A DNA stretch of 64,000 bases, taken from Cymbidium sinense (Eukaryota > Streptophyta > Magnoliopsida > Asparagales > Orchidaceae). This document shows positions 50,875-62,587 of this stretch, in pieces (the first letter of the stretch is position 1; the number at the start of each line of letters is the position of its first letter). The translations under genes were made by a program, and so were the position numbers. The notes under the pieces are model-generated. The model ran no database searches, was not told the DNA's origin, and saw nothing but the letters and a program-made list of their open reading frames with translations. The stretch spans positions 160,379,983-160,443,982 of the forward strand of contig CM038216.1 in assembly GCA_021442155.1 (NCBI GenBank), in the 5' to 3' direction.

Positions 50875-52764
50875 ATGGTAGATGATACTTCATCTCCTAA
50901 GCGGTGGAAAATTGATACACCTCCCTTCTGGATTGAGCTCTTGAAGCTCATAGAGGCTCGGATCGACTCCAAAAGCTTGAAAATCTAAAGGGATCCGGTT
51001 GGAATAACATGAAATCATACTTTCCTTCATAAAGGCCCAAAAAATTGAGATTTGGATGGTTTGTTAAAATTTACCTCACCGGAGCTCCGGACCGTATATT
51101 AATCGATCGAGGTAGCTTCGTGTTGAAGAGATGAAGCCTTGCTAAGAAGCTCGCATCTTGTCTCCTCGCTAGTGGCTCTATGGATCAAATATCACCAAAA
51201 TCCTCATCAGAGTTGGCCTAGGAGTGGTCTCCAATGCTTAAATCGATTGGGAATCAATTTATTTTTCCTCATCAGAACTTGGTGAATGTGTGGGTAGAGT
51301 TAATTTAAAAATGGTGGAATTTGGAGGAGTTTGGAGGAGGTTAGGCAGAGATGGGCTCTATCCTATTTCAAGTTTGGTGTTTCTGGTGATGGGGAGGCTC
51401 GAGAAACTCAGAAACTCAATCTAAGAGTTCTTCTTGGTTCTCTCTTACTCTAGGGAAACTATGATTGTAGTTTTAATCGAATGGGGGAAGAGTATACTGC
51501 CCTCCCCATACAAAGAAATGACTAGGATCAATTCTGCTATGGGTAGACATCGGCCATGGCGTCATGGGTGATAGGGAGGTGGCTTGATTTGAGTGGCTAA
51601 GTGAGGGAAGTGGGATTCTAAAGGTTGAGGTGGCTTATCCTTGGTTTCTAAGTGTTCCATTTGGAGGAAGTGGGTTAGCTCACCTCCACTTGGCTCATGG
51701 CTAACAACCCTTTGGGTTTAAGCCGGTGATCCTCATGTCCAATTTGAGCTTAGGGTGGCTACCAAGAGCAGGAGAGTGGGTTTGACCATCCAGAAATGGG
51801 TTATATCCCATTTAAAAAGCTTTACCTAATGGGTAATGGGTCAAATCGAGTTGGATTTGGGTTGGGTTTGATTTGGGCTGATCCATGGTGACCCAATGAA
51901 GGGGAAGGGTCATGCCAGCTAGAATGAATCATTGGTTTCAATCAATTTGAATTGGGATGAGATTTGGTTCAATTTGGCTCATGTAGGTTAATTAGGTCAA
52001 CTTGATCAAATGATCAAGTTGACTTGGCTTGACCTAATTAATTGTAATGGGATAATCAAGGATGATCAATAATCAATATAGGAAGTTTTGGATTGGTTGG
52101 TTCAATCCAATTTGGGTTGGATTAGAGTTTGGTTCAAATGGGTCTTTTAGGTCACTTTGGGTCAAGTAAGCCTAATGGTTCAATTGAATATGTTTTGGGT
52201 TGAATTGAGTTTGATTGAGTTTGATAATTGATTCGAGTTTAATTGGATTTTAGCTCATTTGGGCATTTTGGATTCAAATGGGCTAGCTTGGGTTAATTGA
52301 ATTGATTTAGGTCAATTAGCTTGATTGGCTTGATTGTAAAGTTCAGAATGAGGATTTTGAATGGTTAGAGTGCTTTTTTGAAAATGAATTGAATTAGGTT
52401 GCATTGAAGGAACTTTGGTTAAGTCCATAGGATTAAGTTATGTTAAGGTAGGTTTAGGATGGATTTGGATTATGGGTTTCAATCATTTGGCTTGGAGCTT
52501 GAATGGAATTAATTCAGGGGTTGGTTGAATTGATTGAGGTTTGATTTTGGCTAAGGTAGCCATAGAGGCAGTTTAGGACATAGGATGAGTAGGCTCCTAA
52601 GGTCCATGACAGCCTAAACATGGAAAGAATCCTCCTAAGTCTCTAGGTTTGTGTTAGTGTTCACTTAGTCCTTATAAGTGTCCTATGACTAAGGAGGTCT
52701 TAAGTTTCTAGAGAATCCTAAAAGATGGGAAGATTGAACCTCACTCCAAAAATGAGGTCAATAA

Positions 52765-52769
52765 TCATG
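52765..52769. repeat. Target-site duplication of copy E, right (TCATG)
   Basis: Partner of 46153-46157. Confidence 0.8.
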
Positions 52770-52929
52770 GCGACCTAACTAGTCCGTGACCAATGTAGTG
52801 TGTGAAGGAAATGGATTTGGTGGCAAGACTTTTCTAGGACTTTTTAGATTCAAGTTTCAATTTGGGTTTCCAATATTAATTTAATTTGATTTTAAGATTT
52901 TTTTTAATTTTATAATTTGCTTCATAGGT

Positions 52930-53025
52930 ATGTGTCATTGTTATACTAGAGATTCGAGATATCAAGACCATCTTCGAACTAGTAGCCCTTCGACCTCGGG
53001 TGACTAGACTTTATACCATATGTTG
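52930..53025 (-). repeat. Single copy of the A/E module inside copy D/F
   Basis: Contains gtgtcattgttatactagag at the left and cgggtgactagactttatac at the right, with the module's order and spacing but strongly diverged in between. It shows that the module predates the split of the two LTR subfamilies, or that it moves on its own. Confidence 0.6.
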
Positions 53026-56000
53026 CTAATTATAAAATTTTGTTTTTATTTTAACTTCTTTTAGTCTTAATATTAGTTTATTTTACCACGGGTGATTTAA
53101 ATTTAAGTGATTTAATGATTTGTAATTTTATTTTCATTATAGGTGCATTTTATGTTAAGATGAAATTAAGTTTTCAAGAATGATGAATGAAATATATACC
53201 ACTTTGGGTGAAACCCATTCTATTCAACATTCTAAATCCTAATAAAATGAAGCCTTCACCTAAAGATGAAGGTTTATTTCAAGGTCTAACTAAGATCCTA
53301 AGTATCTTAATTAACTTCCTTTGGATTTGGTTTGACTTTAGTTCAATGAATGTTTTAATTTTTTTATTTTAAAATTTTATTTTAATTTATTCCTTTTATT
53401 TAATATTAATTAATCATATCTTGATTTAATTTATTTCTTTAAGATATGTTTCTTCAATCAAGTTTAATTAAGGTTCCTTTAACATAATTTGATTTGAATT
53501 GGTTTTCACTTTAAGTCTAATTCACTTATTATAGTTTGAATTTTATAATTTGATTTTATTCATTTATTTGATTAGATTCATTGCATTTATTTGATTTATA
53601 TTATTCATTTAACTTAGATTAATTAAGTTTTATTACATTAGTGTTTATATTATTGTAATTTACTTTGATTTAATTTTCATTTTGATTTCCTTACATAATA
53701 TGTTTAGTTTATTTAGATTTATTATATCGTTCTTATTATGGCTTTGGTTTTATATATTTATTTTAATTCAATTCCTTGTTCATTAAATTTTGGCTTTAGG
53801 TTAATTTTATTTATTGGTTAATGTTTATGTTGTGTTTATTATATGTTTGTTTTATATTTATATTTTGTTTAATCCGTGCTCAATGCATATTTACTTTGCA
53901 TTTATGTTAGGTTTAGTAATTTAGACTAATGTTTAACATTCTAGTTTATTTTAATTACTTAAATAATTCATCACATTTTAATTTCATAATGCATTGACTT
54001 ATATGTTTTCAATTAATTTGATTTGAATCAGATTCATTTAATCATTTCATTTCATTATGAAGTTTGGATTAATTTCATTGGCCTCAACTTATCATTCCAT
54101 TTATTGGTTTAGGTTAGTTCATTATAAGTTATGGGTTTAATTTTCTAAGTTTCAAATTATGTAAGTATAATTAATTTATTTGATTATATTTGTTAATGCT
54201 TTAAGATTATATTGCTCATTCAAGTTGAATGAGTTCAGAGGGTTTATATGTCAATGAAATTTATATTTAGATCTAAAATTTATTGGTTAACCTTAATCCT
54301 AATTTGTTAAAGTGATTATTTAATTAATTTTTCATTCTTTAATCACTTCATTAAGTTTCTTTAAATATATAATCAATTGATTTTATTAACATCAGAGGAT
54401 TAGACAATTTCTTTTTAGTGGTCTGAAGTTAATTGAAATGTCTAAATTGATTTTGCAAAATTTATAGTTTTTATAATTTTTCTGATTTAATATTTAATGT
54501 AAATTGACTTATGGACTTGGAAATTCAATAACTCCCACTCCAGATGTCAATTAGCCTTAAAATTTTTATGACAAATGGGGTTCTTTTCTAATTTGATTTA
54601 CTTAAAATTTCACCTTGGTCCTGCGTCATTTTGGCGGCGCACGTAGTTTCGATTCAAGCCATCTGATCGAAGATGAATCCAGATTCCTATAAGGATAAAA
54701 ATCATAGCGTGTGACTAAATCAAGACCGTCCATTTCAAATAGAAGGAATGGATGATGGAGATTTTTTCTCCTTCAATGGTTGTGAAAGTGGTGAGTCGTC
54801 GATTGATTTTGGGAGATTTATGGTGATCCGGTTGGTGAAATTTCTCGATTTTGTTCATAAAATCATCATTGAATTGAATAGAAGGCATCTATATGGTTTT
54901 ATCTCCCTTGAGGTCAAATCCAGTTTGAAAAGCTCCAAAATTGAAAGCTTAGGAGGTTGGGTTTGGTACGTCCTTGCCTGCGGCAATCTCAAGCTATAAG
55001 GTTGACTTGGTTAGCTTTAGAATGGTGCAACGAGCCTCTAGGAAGAAGTTGAGTTGCCTCCTCTTAGATCAACTTATGGATGAAAGCATGGACGGATTCC
55101 AACGAGCTTGGTCATTTTTCGGCTTGTCGGTGGCTTGGGGGTCGGAGAAAGGTTATGCTCAACTTCATTCCACTCGTGGAAGGTGATGGAATGCTTAATT
55201 TGGCATGAGATGATCTCTCTCTTCTTTTTCCATTAGAGGCCGAGAGCCTATTTATGCCTTTCCTCTCTCTCTTGGTTGGCAAGTGTGATTACCACCCTTG
55301 GAGGCTAGTGCCAAGGGTGATCAGCTAATTTACAACTATCTAGAGGTGCTAAGATGGAAGAACAAAGAGAGAGAATGGATTGGGGATAAATCCCTATCTT
55401 CATGCATCTCCTTCTTGCCATGGCATATCCCTTTTTTTTGGATTGACTTGGACTTGATTAAGTTTCTTAAGATTAGTTTTCATCACCCTTAACCCATCAT
55501 AGAATGGGTTTAAATGTGTTCCAAGGCATTTGGTTTAAGTTTGGGTTCAAAGGTGTCATTTAAAAATTCTTTTGTGTAGGTTGTCTTGGATTAGTCCATT
55601 TGGTTGATTACCATTAAATTAATACTTCAATTAGATTAAATTAATCATTTAAGATGTCGTTAATCAAAGATTTTAATGGGATTTGAAGTTTATGATTTGA
55701 TTACCTTGAACTCATTATTGGATTAAGAAGGTTGGGTTGAATTGAATTGAGTCAAATGATGTGCTTGTCTCAATTACAATGTATTTGCTTTTCAATTATG
55801 ATGATCCAAGCATCTAGACATGGATTGGATCATTCAATTCCATTTACATTTAGTTTAAAACTCAATTTGGCCCATTTAGGCTTAATGGGTTAGGTTTGGA
55901 TTCATTTAAGTTAAATATCTATATAGGATAAATTGAGCCTAATGATTAGTTGATTTACATTTATTAATTATTCCTAATTGATTTTATACAATTAATTTGG

Positions 56001-56600
56001 ATTAATTTTGGTTTGATTTGGATTTGAATCTAATAGGATCCATTTTATCCCATTTAGGTCAAATGACCTATTTAGCCTAATTAAGGACTCACTGGATTTA
56101 TATTCTCTTAAATTCATGTTTAAACATGAATATAGTATCATCTAAATCATTTAGTCAAATTTTGGTGGGTTGACCTTTACTTTAATGGGACCCACATAAG
56201 TCAAATCCTTTGCAAAAAGGGTTGACCTATTTGTTTAACCTTGATTTGGATTTGATTTGAATTTATTTTGATTTATTTGGATTTATTTTAATTTTAGTTA
56301 AAATTTTTTTGAATTTAATTAATTTTAAGTTTAAATAGGGTAGGTTAATCACCTTAATCACCTTGCTTTAAACCCAAATGAACTTAAGTTTTAAGTGAAA
56401 TGTATTTGATTTAATATATGTCTAAGATTTGAGTTGAGTCTACCTAAATCTATTAGTTTAGATCAAATCTAAAGAGGAAGCACTAGATCACTAAGTGTAA
56501 TATTCTAAGTACTTAATTAGGAAGTTCCTAATCAAAGATTAGATGTTTTAATTACTAATTTTAAAAATGATGTTAACCTTATTCAAAAATGAGGTTAATA

Positions 56601-56608
56601 TTATACAT
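56601..56608. repeat. Possible target duplication of copy D/F, right (ttatacat)
   Basis: Partner of 44144-44151. Confidence 0.4.
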
Positions 56609-56819
56609 ATGAATTTATAATAAAATTTTTTCAAATATCTAAAAAAAATTTCTTTCATGCAGTAGATCCTCTCCTAAATCTCTTTGCTCTTTTGCTAGGT
56701 CGATGATAAATTTAATTAGTTAATTAGCCATTTAAAAAAAAAAAATAGATTAAGTAGCGGCTGACATCCAGCATCCTAATCACCCGCTTCATCGATCGTG
56801 GGCCAAATTTTTTTTAAAA
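56609..56819. other. Unassigned
   Basis: AT-rich with an 11-12 base A run near 56734. Nothing identified. Confidence 0.4.
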
Positions 56820-58190
56820 AAGGCCACATTTTCGCCATACCGACTCATTAGGTTTGGTGGCATACTTAGTATCATTTGAAATATAATGAATAATTATACA
56901 ACTTTTATGTTGACAACTTTCAGAATCTCTCCCTCTCATGAAAATGCGTGACTTAAGTTGTAAAAATAAAGATATTGATGCCCTCATTTTTTGGCCATAT
57001 CGTCATGTCGATTGTTTGGTATCATTGGAAAGATAATGAAAAATTATACATGACAACTTTATTTAATCTTTTGAGTGAAGCTGTAATGTGTGACTTCTTA
57101 AGTTATAAAAATTAAATATATTATGACCGCCCCCATTTTTTTTTGCCATAATACAAGGATTATTGAATATATATGATTTTTAGTAATATCAAACACTCTC
57201 ATTATATTCTATATATAATTGAGTTTGAATATTTATGTAATTGGAATCTTTTTCCCTCGATTTGAATTAAAACAAATAAATAATAAACTACATCGATTAT
57301 ACAATCAACTGTATATGAATAATGAGGGGTTGTTGAATGCATTGAATCGATTCCAAATACGATTAACATTTCAAGCATTTGGTTCCAAGAAAAATAAAAA
57401 TTCATTTAAAATACAAAAGGTTATGATTGAATTTGCCCAACCGACCCAAATACAAATGAAAGTGATGCTGCGGCTGTCATTTTCGGCTAAAGAAAGTCTG
57501 GAACAGATGGCTGAAGCTATTGCTTATTTATTCGCCACATAGCTTATATAACACCGCTTAACCGCCACTATTTTGCCCATAGAGGGGATGAGTAGATTTG
57601 TTAGCCAGAAGAGATAAAGATAAAAGAACCGTCGACGAAATTCAATTATTTTACATTGTATTTTGTAAAAACAAAAAAAATGCAAGTCATGAATTTAAAA
57701 AATCAACCAAACAACTATAAAGTAATCCTTTATTAATTTTAATATTAAAGGCAAAACCAAATATAAAGATAACAAATAAAATAAATAAGAGTATATATTT
57801 ATTTATAAAAATAGTACATGAATTATTAAAGATGACCTATCGATATTTACAAATAAAAAATAGCAAGAGTATAAATCTATAAAATAGCCAAGAGTCACAC
57901 ATTTGCAAAAACTAAGGCTCACCGGGCGAGATTCGTCAAAAGTTGTTAACATAAAAGTTGTAAAATTTTTCATTATCAATCCAACAATATTAATAAAATC
58001 CAACATATGATTGATATATTTAAAAATATAAATAATATCTTTATTTTTTTGCAACTTAAGTCACACATTTGCAAAAAATAAAAAAAATAAAAGTTGTCAA
58101 CATAAAAGTTGTATAATTTTTTATTATCTTTCCAACGATACTAGGTACACCAAAATCGACAATAATGAAATATATAAAACTTAGTTATTT
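56820..58190. mobile_element. Inverted-repeat element with duplicated arms, class unknown
   Basis: The left arm (about 56820-57150) and the right arm (about 57820-58180) are imperfect inverted copies: gtatcatttgaaatataatg and acaacttttatgttgacaac on the left answer gttgtcaacataaaagttgt and tattatctttccaacgatac on the right. Each arm holds two tandem units of about 135-160 bases carrying the landmarks gtgtgacttaagttgtaaaa and attggaaagataatgaaaaa. The loop (57150-57800) holds an ORF. No terminal motif or target duplication was found, so it could be a decayed foldback or Mutator-like element, or two LTR fragments in opposite orientation. Confidence 0.5.
57219..57542 (+). CDS. Unrecognised 107-residue ORF in the loop of the inverted repeat
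   Basis: The longest frame in this block, from ATG to TAG. I recognise no family. The C-terminal half is protein-like: a lysine-rich stretch (GSKKNKNSFKIQK), a beta-like MIEFAQPTQIQMKVMLRL and a final amphipathic helix SAKESLEQMAEAIAYLFAT. The DNA of this part (57360-57640) is less AT-biased than its surroundings, and the text continues past the stop with ccgcttaaccgccacta. It may be a captured gene fragment or the end of an exon; the N-terminal 35 residues are AT-rich and may not be coding. A chance frame cannot be excluded. Confidence 0.25.
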   Translation: MSLNIYVIGIFFPRFELKQINNKLHRLYNQLYMNNEGLLNALNRFQIRLTFQAFGSKKNKNSFKIQKVMIEFAQPTQIQMKVMLRLSFSAKESLEQMAEAIAYLFAT

Positions 58191-58828
58191 AATTTTACAA
58201 AAAATTTCACATATATATATATACAAATATACCGATATAATAGCCTATTCTTAATTTTTTTAAATAATTAATTAACTAATTAAATTTATAATTTGATATT
58301 TTTAATTAAACCGCTTACAAATAACCAAAGAAAAAAAAAATAATTGCATCCCGCTTTATCTTCTTCAAAAAATTAATCAAAATTGACCTCTATAGCAAAT
58401 CTATTTATTATCTTAGCCAAATTATGTTATCTCCCTATCGATTCCTCTCGATGTGAAAGCCTCACTAAAGATGACGGAGACTTACATCCTCACTTCTCAA
58501 ATAAACCCCAACATTTGCATGCACGACCCAACTTAACCATGATCTTGAAGAAAATGACATTTTTGCATCAACGATGAGGAGATTCCATGTAAGCTCTAGA
58601 ATCTTTTCTACATATGAAGGCTTTTTAATGAGCAATATCAACAACATCCATAACAACATCTCTATATAATCAAAGCTTTTAACATAAATGCCTTAATGAC
58701 AACCCACCGGACACCATCCTCGAGGTCATTGCTATTGTCAAATATAACTATGAGGCATCCTTTGATGTAATGGATGTATTATGAATAATAAATAAAAGTT
58801 ACCTATATAAAAATAGCCATATATATAA
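58191..58828. other. Unassigned, flank of the second copia element
   Basis: A short (AT)n run at about 58212-58224 and ordinary AT-rich DNA. The stretch 58383-58700 is more balanced in composition and has open frames on both strands that do not look like known proteins. Text such as atcctcgaggtcattgc (58731) faintly resembles gatccttgaggtcgatc at about 62540. Confidence 0.35.
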
Positions 58829-59120
58829 TGTTGGGTATTATGGAAAAATAGAAAAGAAATAAGTGAGAGGCGTCAAGGTTGAGCTCTCTCTCAAGATAAA
58901 CGATATGTATTATAATTAGCCATCTTGGATAGTAGGAAAGAGAGCCACGAGAGGTAAAGGCTTGTGAATAGACGCCTAACCGATATTCTGAAGTTGTGGA
59001 CATCACTTGATTGATCTTTCTACTTTAATGAAATGAAATGAAATGATTTCTATGTGTTTGATTCTCTCATGAAAAATGGGATTAGTTTATATGTACAACC
59101 GCTTGATTGTTGCAAAAAAT
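58829..59120 (-). repeat. Putative 3' LTR of the second copia element
   Basis: Shares its first 35 bases and then gaggcgtcaaggttgagctc with the right-hand copy (gaggcattcaaggacgagct near 62682). The inner edge is not defined; RNase H coding traces begin at about 59150. Confidence 0.4.
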
Positions 59121-59149
59121 GAGAGTTGGAAGAGAAAGACATACCTAGA

Positions 59150-60300
59150 AATCTCTTAGTAGTTGAGTTAACCAGATTACTTGTTATTGTGGCAAGAGCT
59201 CGATATTTCGCTTCCCTTGATGACCTTGAGACAGCACTTCATTTCTTTGCTTTCCATGAGATCAATGATTCTCCGAGGAGCACACAATATCTTGTAATAG
59301 ATCTCCTAGTGTCTCTGCATGAGCCCCATCGGCAAAAAGGTTTTAAGCTGTATTTTAATATTAGTAGGGGATAATAAACCTTGGCCGGCGGATTTTAAAT
59401 ATCGTAGAGACGATGAGTACCAGATGTGTCATTTTAGCTTAGATATAAATTGGCTAAGTTTATAAACAATAAATGTTATGTCAGGTCTAGAAAGTGTGAG
59501 GTATAACAACCTCCCTATGAGCCTATATTGTGAGGCATCGCAGAGGTTCACCCTCAGTTGGTTCAATTGTTTTCTAGATCCATAGGTACTTGAACAAGTT
59601 TGCAGGCAAGTAATCCCATATCATTTAACAATTGTAATGTGTAGTGTCACTGGGATAATACAATACCTGTTTATGAATGTCTGAAGCCAAGGAAGAACTT
59701 TAAGTCTCCTAGATCTTTAAGTTAAACTAAGAGTGAAGGAACTCCTTTGCATGAGCCATAAGAGTGGTAGAAGGACCTACATTGATGATATCGCCAACTT
59801 ATACAAGTAAAACTACTAGATTTGATCCTTCTCCTTTGGTATATAAGGAGTAGTCACACTTAGATTGAACAAATCCATATTTAATGAGGCAGCATGATAG
59901 CTTAGAATACTACTGCCAAGAGGCTTGCTTAAGTCTATAGATGGATTTGTGAAGTTTACAAACCTTATGTTTGTTGGAATCAACATTCTCTCCCTCTCTA
60001 GTATATCTCAGAGGTAATCCATATAGACTTTCTCATATAACTCTCCATGAAGAAAGACATTGTTAATACAAGTTGATTTAAAATCCAATTTTTAGAAGCA
60101 ACAATGGCCAAAAGAGTCTTAACAGTCACCATTTTGACCACAGGAGAGAAAGTTTCATCGACGTCAACTCTTGCCGTATATCCTTTGGCAACAAGGCGAG
60201 CTTTATGTTTATTCAGAATTTTGTCTAAATTGTATTTTATTTTGTATGTCCACTCCAAATTACCAACCAGTCCAAGTTCCCTTCATGGCCAATAAGGAAT
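59150..60300 (-). pseudogene. Second copia: reverse transcriptase and RNase H remnant
   Basis: Reverse transcriptase N-terminal part at 59998-60258: KHKARLVAKGYTARVDVDETFSPVVKM, with the conserved KARLVAKGY..D..ETFSPV block. The catalytic region near 59800 reads V-L-L-V-stop-V-G-D-I-I instead of YVDDI, so it has a stop codon and a lost Asp. RNase H at 59180-59310: [21 protein letters not shown], a stop, then SAVSRSSREAKYRALA, the usual SxxEAEYRA block with K for the active-site E of EAE. Not functional. Confidence 0.85.
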
Positions 60301-60549
60301 TTTCAAAGCCTAATGATAGAAAAGTGATATATAGTGTGAGGATATATTTAGGATGAAACTCTTGAAAAATGATCATAGCCAACATAATTCAAAATAAATA
60401 GAATATTAGCCACTTGAGTCACAAATGATATTATTCTAAGGTATCTAAGAGTTTTGTATGAGTTGAAGTGTTTTGCTCAATTAGTTGTGTGTTGTTAATG
60501 TGTAATGTCCGTTATTATCTTGAATAAAACAACTAAGGAAATTTCAGAA

Positions 60550-61330
60550 AGGATTGTAATTCCCATCTTTAGATATATCGAGTGGAAAGAAAAACATCTT
60601 CATGAAAAATAACATCACGAGAAATCAATACTTGCCTTTTCTCTAGGTTATATAGCTTGTATCCTTTGATTCGAGGAGGGTATCCAATGAAAACACATGG
60701 ATCAACCTTGGGATCAAATTTTTTTGTTTTTTTTGTTTCGGCAAAGTACAAGCATAAGCCAGGAAACCAAACATTTTAAAAATAGAGTAATCTACATCAG
60801 CATTATATAAGGTTTCATGAGAGGTTTTGTTTTCAAGAAGAGATGAGGGAGTTCGATTGATAAAAAAATGTAGCAGTCAAAACACATTCAACCCAAAATT
60901 TAATGGGAATACCCGATTGGAAGTATAGGGCTCTAGCAACATTGAGAAGGTGTTGATGCTTTTCCACAATCGATTTGTTTGGGTATGGTGACACAAAAAA
61001 TTGATGTATGACTCCTTCCTTTTCAAAGAAATCAATCAAGTTAAGTTCTTTGGCATTATTAGAACTAAATATTTTAATATTTCAATCAAATTGGGTATGT
61101 ATCATGCTGAAAAATGTAGGAATAATTTTGGAAACACATCAAATTCGTGAATAGCAATCATCAACAAGTGTCAAAAAATATGGATATCCATTGTGACTTG
61201 GGACATAAATAGATCCCCAAATATCACTATGAATGATATCAAAGATATTTTTAGACATATGATTGTGAGAAATAAAAAAGTAACCTTTTTTGTTTAGCTA
61301 ATGCACACACATGACACGTATTTCCTTTAT
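60550..61330 (-). pseudogene. Second copia: integrase core and C-terminal remnant
   Basis: HSDIWGSIYVPSHNGYPYFLTLVDDCYSR in pieces around 61150-61230 carries the first Asp (LVDDCYSR). 60833-61039 reads EGVIHQFFVSPYPNK..VEKHQHLLNVARALYFQSG, with the third catalytic residue (E of VEKHQHLLN). 60569-60751 reads FDPKVDPCVFIGYPPRIKGY and ISRDVIFHEDVF, the conserved integrase tail and the linker to RT. Joined frames are interrupted by stops between these blocks (for example around 61060-61100). Confidence 0.85.
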
Positions 61331-61916
61331 CATCCTTTAATATTAAGATGTTCAATCTTCTTGTAGGAAGGATGACCAAGCTGATGGTGCCAGGTATGGG
61401 CAGAAGCTACATTATTGAAGCTTTCCTGATTGGCTTCCTCAGTGTTAAGAATGTAGAGATTATTGTATCTTTTACCCTTGCCAATCAAGCTCTTGTTCAG
61501 GTTATCCTGTATGAGAAAATGATCAGAGAAGAAGGTTATCAATATCATTCGGTTATTCATAAGACTGCTAACTGAGAGAAGATTGAATTTGAATTCTGGT
61601 ATAGAAAGAACGTCATGGAGAATAAAGTTGGGATTTATTCTGATACCGCTAGAAAGTTTGACAGGGATCTTAGTGTTGTTTGGGAGGGTAACAGAAGTTT
61701 TGGTGCTGTGTTTCAAATTAATGAATCAATCAACTTCGAGCAGATATGTTTAGTAGCTCCAGTGTCAATGATCCAGTGTTTATCAATTTCAATTTGGGGT
61801 GTGGAGGAGATAGAAGAACACATACCTGTGTAGTGGACATTGTCTGTTTTACCTGAAATGTTAGAATTATTAGTATGTTTAGCTTGGTTGATAGAATATC
61901 TACTAGAAGCTGACAT
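61330..61916 (-). pseudogene. Second copia: protease and integrase zinc domain remnant
   Basis: Protease: HWIIDTGATKHIC at about 61760-61800, with an intact D-T-G-A active site. It continues in an adjacent frame (61330-61716) as VTLPNNTKIPVKLSSGIRI and FILHDVLSIPEFKFNLLSVS, a typical copia protease body. It then reaches WHHQLGHPSYKKIEHL, the start of the HHCC zinc domain. One frameshift near 61715 separates the two parts. Confidence 0.86.
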
Positions 61917-62018
61917 TACTTTCTATCTAGGCTTTGAATTAGTTGATTTGTAGTCTTGTAGTCATGTTATTTCTCCTCTAAAACATGTCTAATGATGGCA
62001 TTGCAATCTTTGGAAACG

Positions 62019-62345
62019 TTACTTTGTCTTAGTTTGAAGCCTGGATGGTACCCGTGCAGCTTGTAGCATTTTTCTTTGGTATGTCCATGGATGTTGCAGT
62101 GTGTGCATCCCTTTATTTCTTGAATCTAAAGTCCCATTCTCACGAGGCTTCTCGTTCTTGATGGTGAAAGCTGCTTCTTCCATAGAGTTTATAGATCTGG
62201 TTTCAATAGATCTCTGGGGTTCCTCTTGCAAGATTAGAGAGAACACTTTGTTAATGGATGGAAGAGGGTCCATTCGAAGAATCTATCCTCTAATATGGTT
62301 GTAGCTATCATTCAGCCCCATTAAGAAACTCGTAGTTTACTCCAT
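62019..62345 (-). pseudogene. Second copia: gag remnant with CCHC knuckle
   Basis: 62225-62330 reads FL.GLNDSY-like residues, IRG, a stop, ILRMDPLPSINKVFSLILQEE, the C-terminal end of the UBN2-type capsid domain. After a one-base frameshift the knuckle follows at 62045-62105: CTHCNIHGHTKEKCYKLHGY, a correct CX2CX4HX4C box. Upstream capsid sequence (62345-62550) is not readable. Confidence 0.82.
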
Positions 62346-62587
62346 TTATGTGAAAGACACGATGTTTTGTGATCCTCCACAAGTGCATTTTTGACAGCTA
62401 CAAATGGGTATAAAATTGTTTAGCTCTTCCAAATTTCCTTTAGGCTTTTGTGTAATAGATTCCAATAGAATCTTATTCTTGTTTGATATTAATAAATTTT
62501 TGTTTCTTTTGATAAATCTTCAGACCATAGTGTCAGAAATGATCCTTGAGGTCGATCTAATACTACCCAGAATACCCATACATATAT

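Larger units (their letters stand above)
46158..52764 (-). mobile_element. Giant solo LTR, copy E (A/E subfamily), 6.6 kb
   Basis: Minus strand: starts TTATTGACCTCATTTTTGGA and ends gatctgcgtggtgtcca. It lies inside copy D/F and is bordered by TCATG on both sides. It matches copy A (window start to 5019) in inverted orientation. It is 0.8 kb longer than B, partly because of a tandem module (48625-49345). A GC-rich patch (50680-50780) and a palindrome with a CACGTG core (50853-50874) lie in the middle part. No protein-like frame and no adjoining internal region, hence a solo LTR. It is younger than D/F. Confidence 0.83.
44152..56600 (-). mobile_element. Giant solo LTR, copy D/F, split by copy E
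   Basis: Minus strand: 56600-52770 matches copy B from its start (5641) to about 9590, and 46152-44152 matches copy B from about 9600 to its 3' end (gtagcgtcacaaacttttcc). Without copy E the parts join into a 5.83 kb LTR, nearly the length of copy B. The start reads TATTAACCTCATTTTTGAAT, so the terminal TG has changed to TA. No internal region, primer site or polypurine tract adjoins it, so it is a solo LTR, the usual product of recombination between two LTRs of one element. Confidence 0.68.

Noticed and set aside
54748..55492. Three plus-strand frames (64-83 codons) in copy D/F
   Set aside because: Antisense to the LTR, not kept in copies B or C, no domain.
44152..56600. Mutator-like or hAT DNA transposon, because of the 8-9 base flanking matches
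   Set aside because: The ends are not inverted repeats of each other, and the TATA layout, primer site and polypurine tract at the B/C pair fit LTRs better. The doubt is kept as a finding.
59126..59374. 82-codon plus-strand frame beginning MEEKD
   Set aside because: It is the antisense shadow of the copia RNase H, which has the recognisable motifs on the minus strand.
61348..61833. Plus-strand frames of 72-75 codons
   Set aside because: Shadows of the protease and integrase zinc domain coded on the minus strand.
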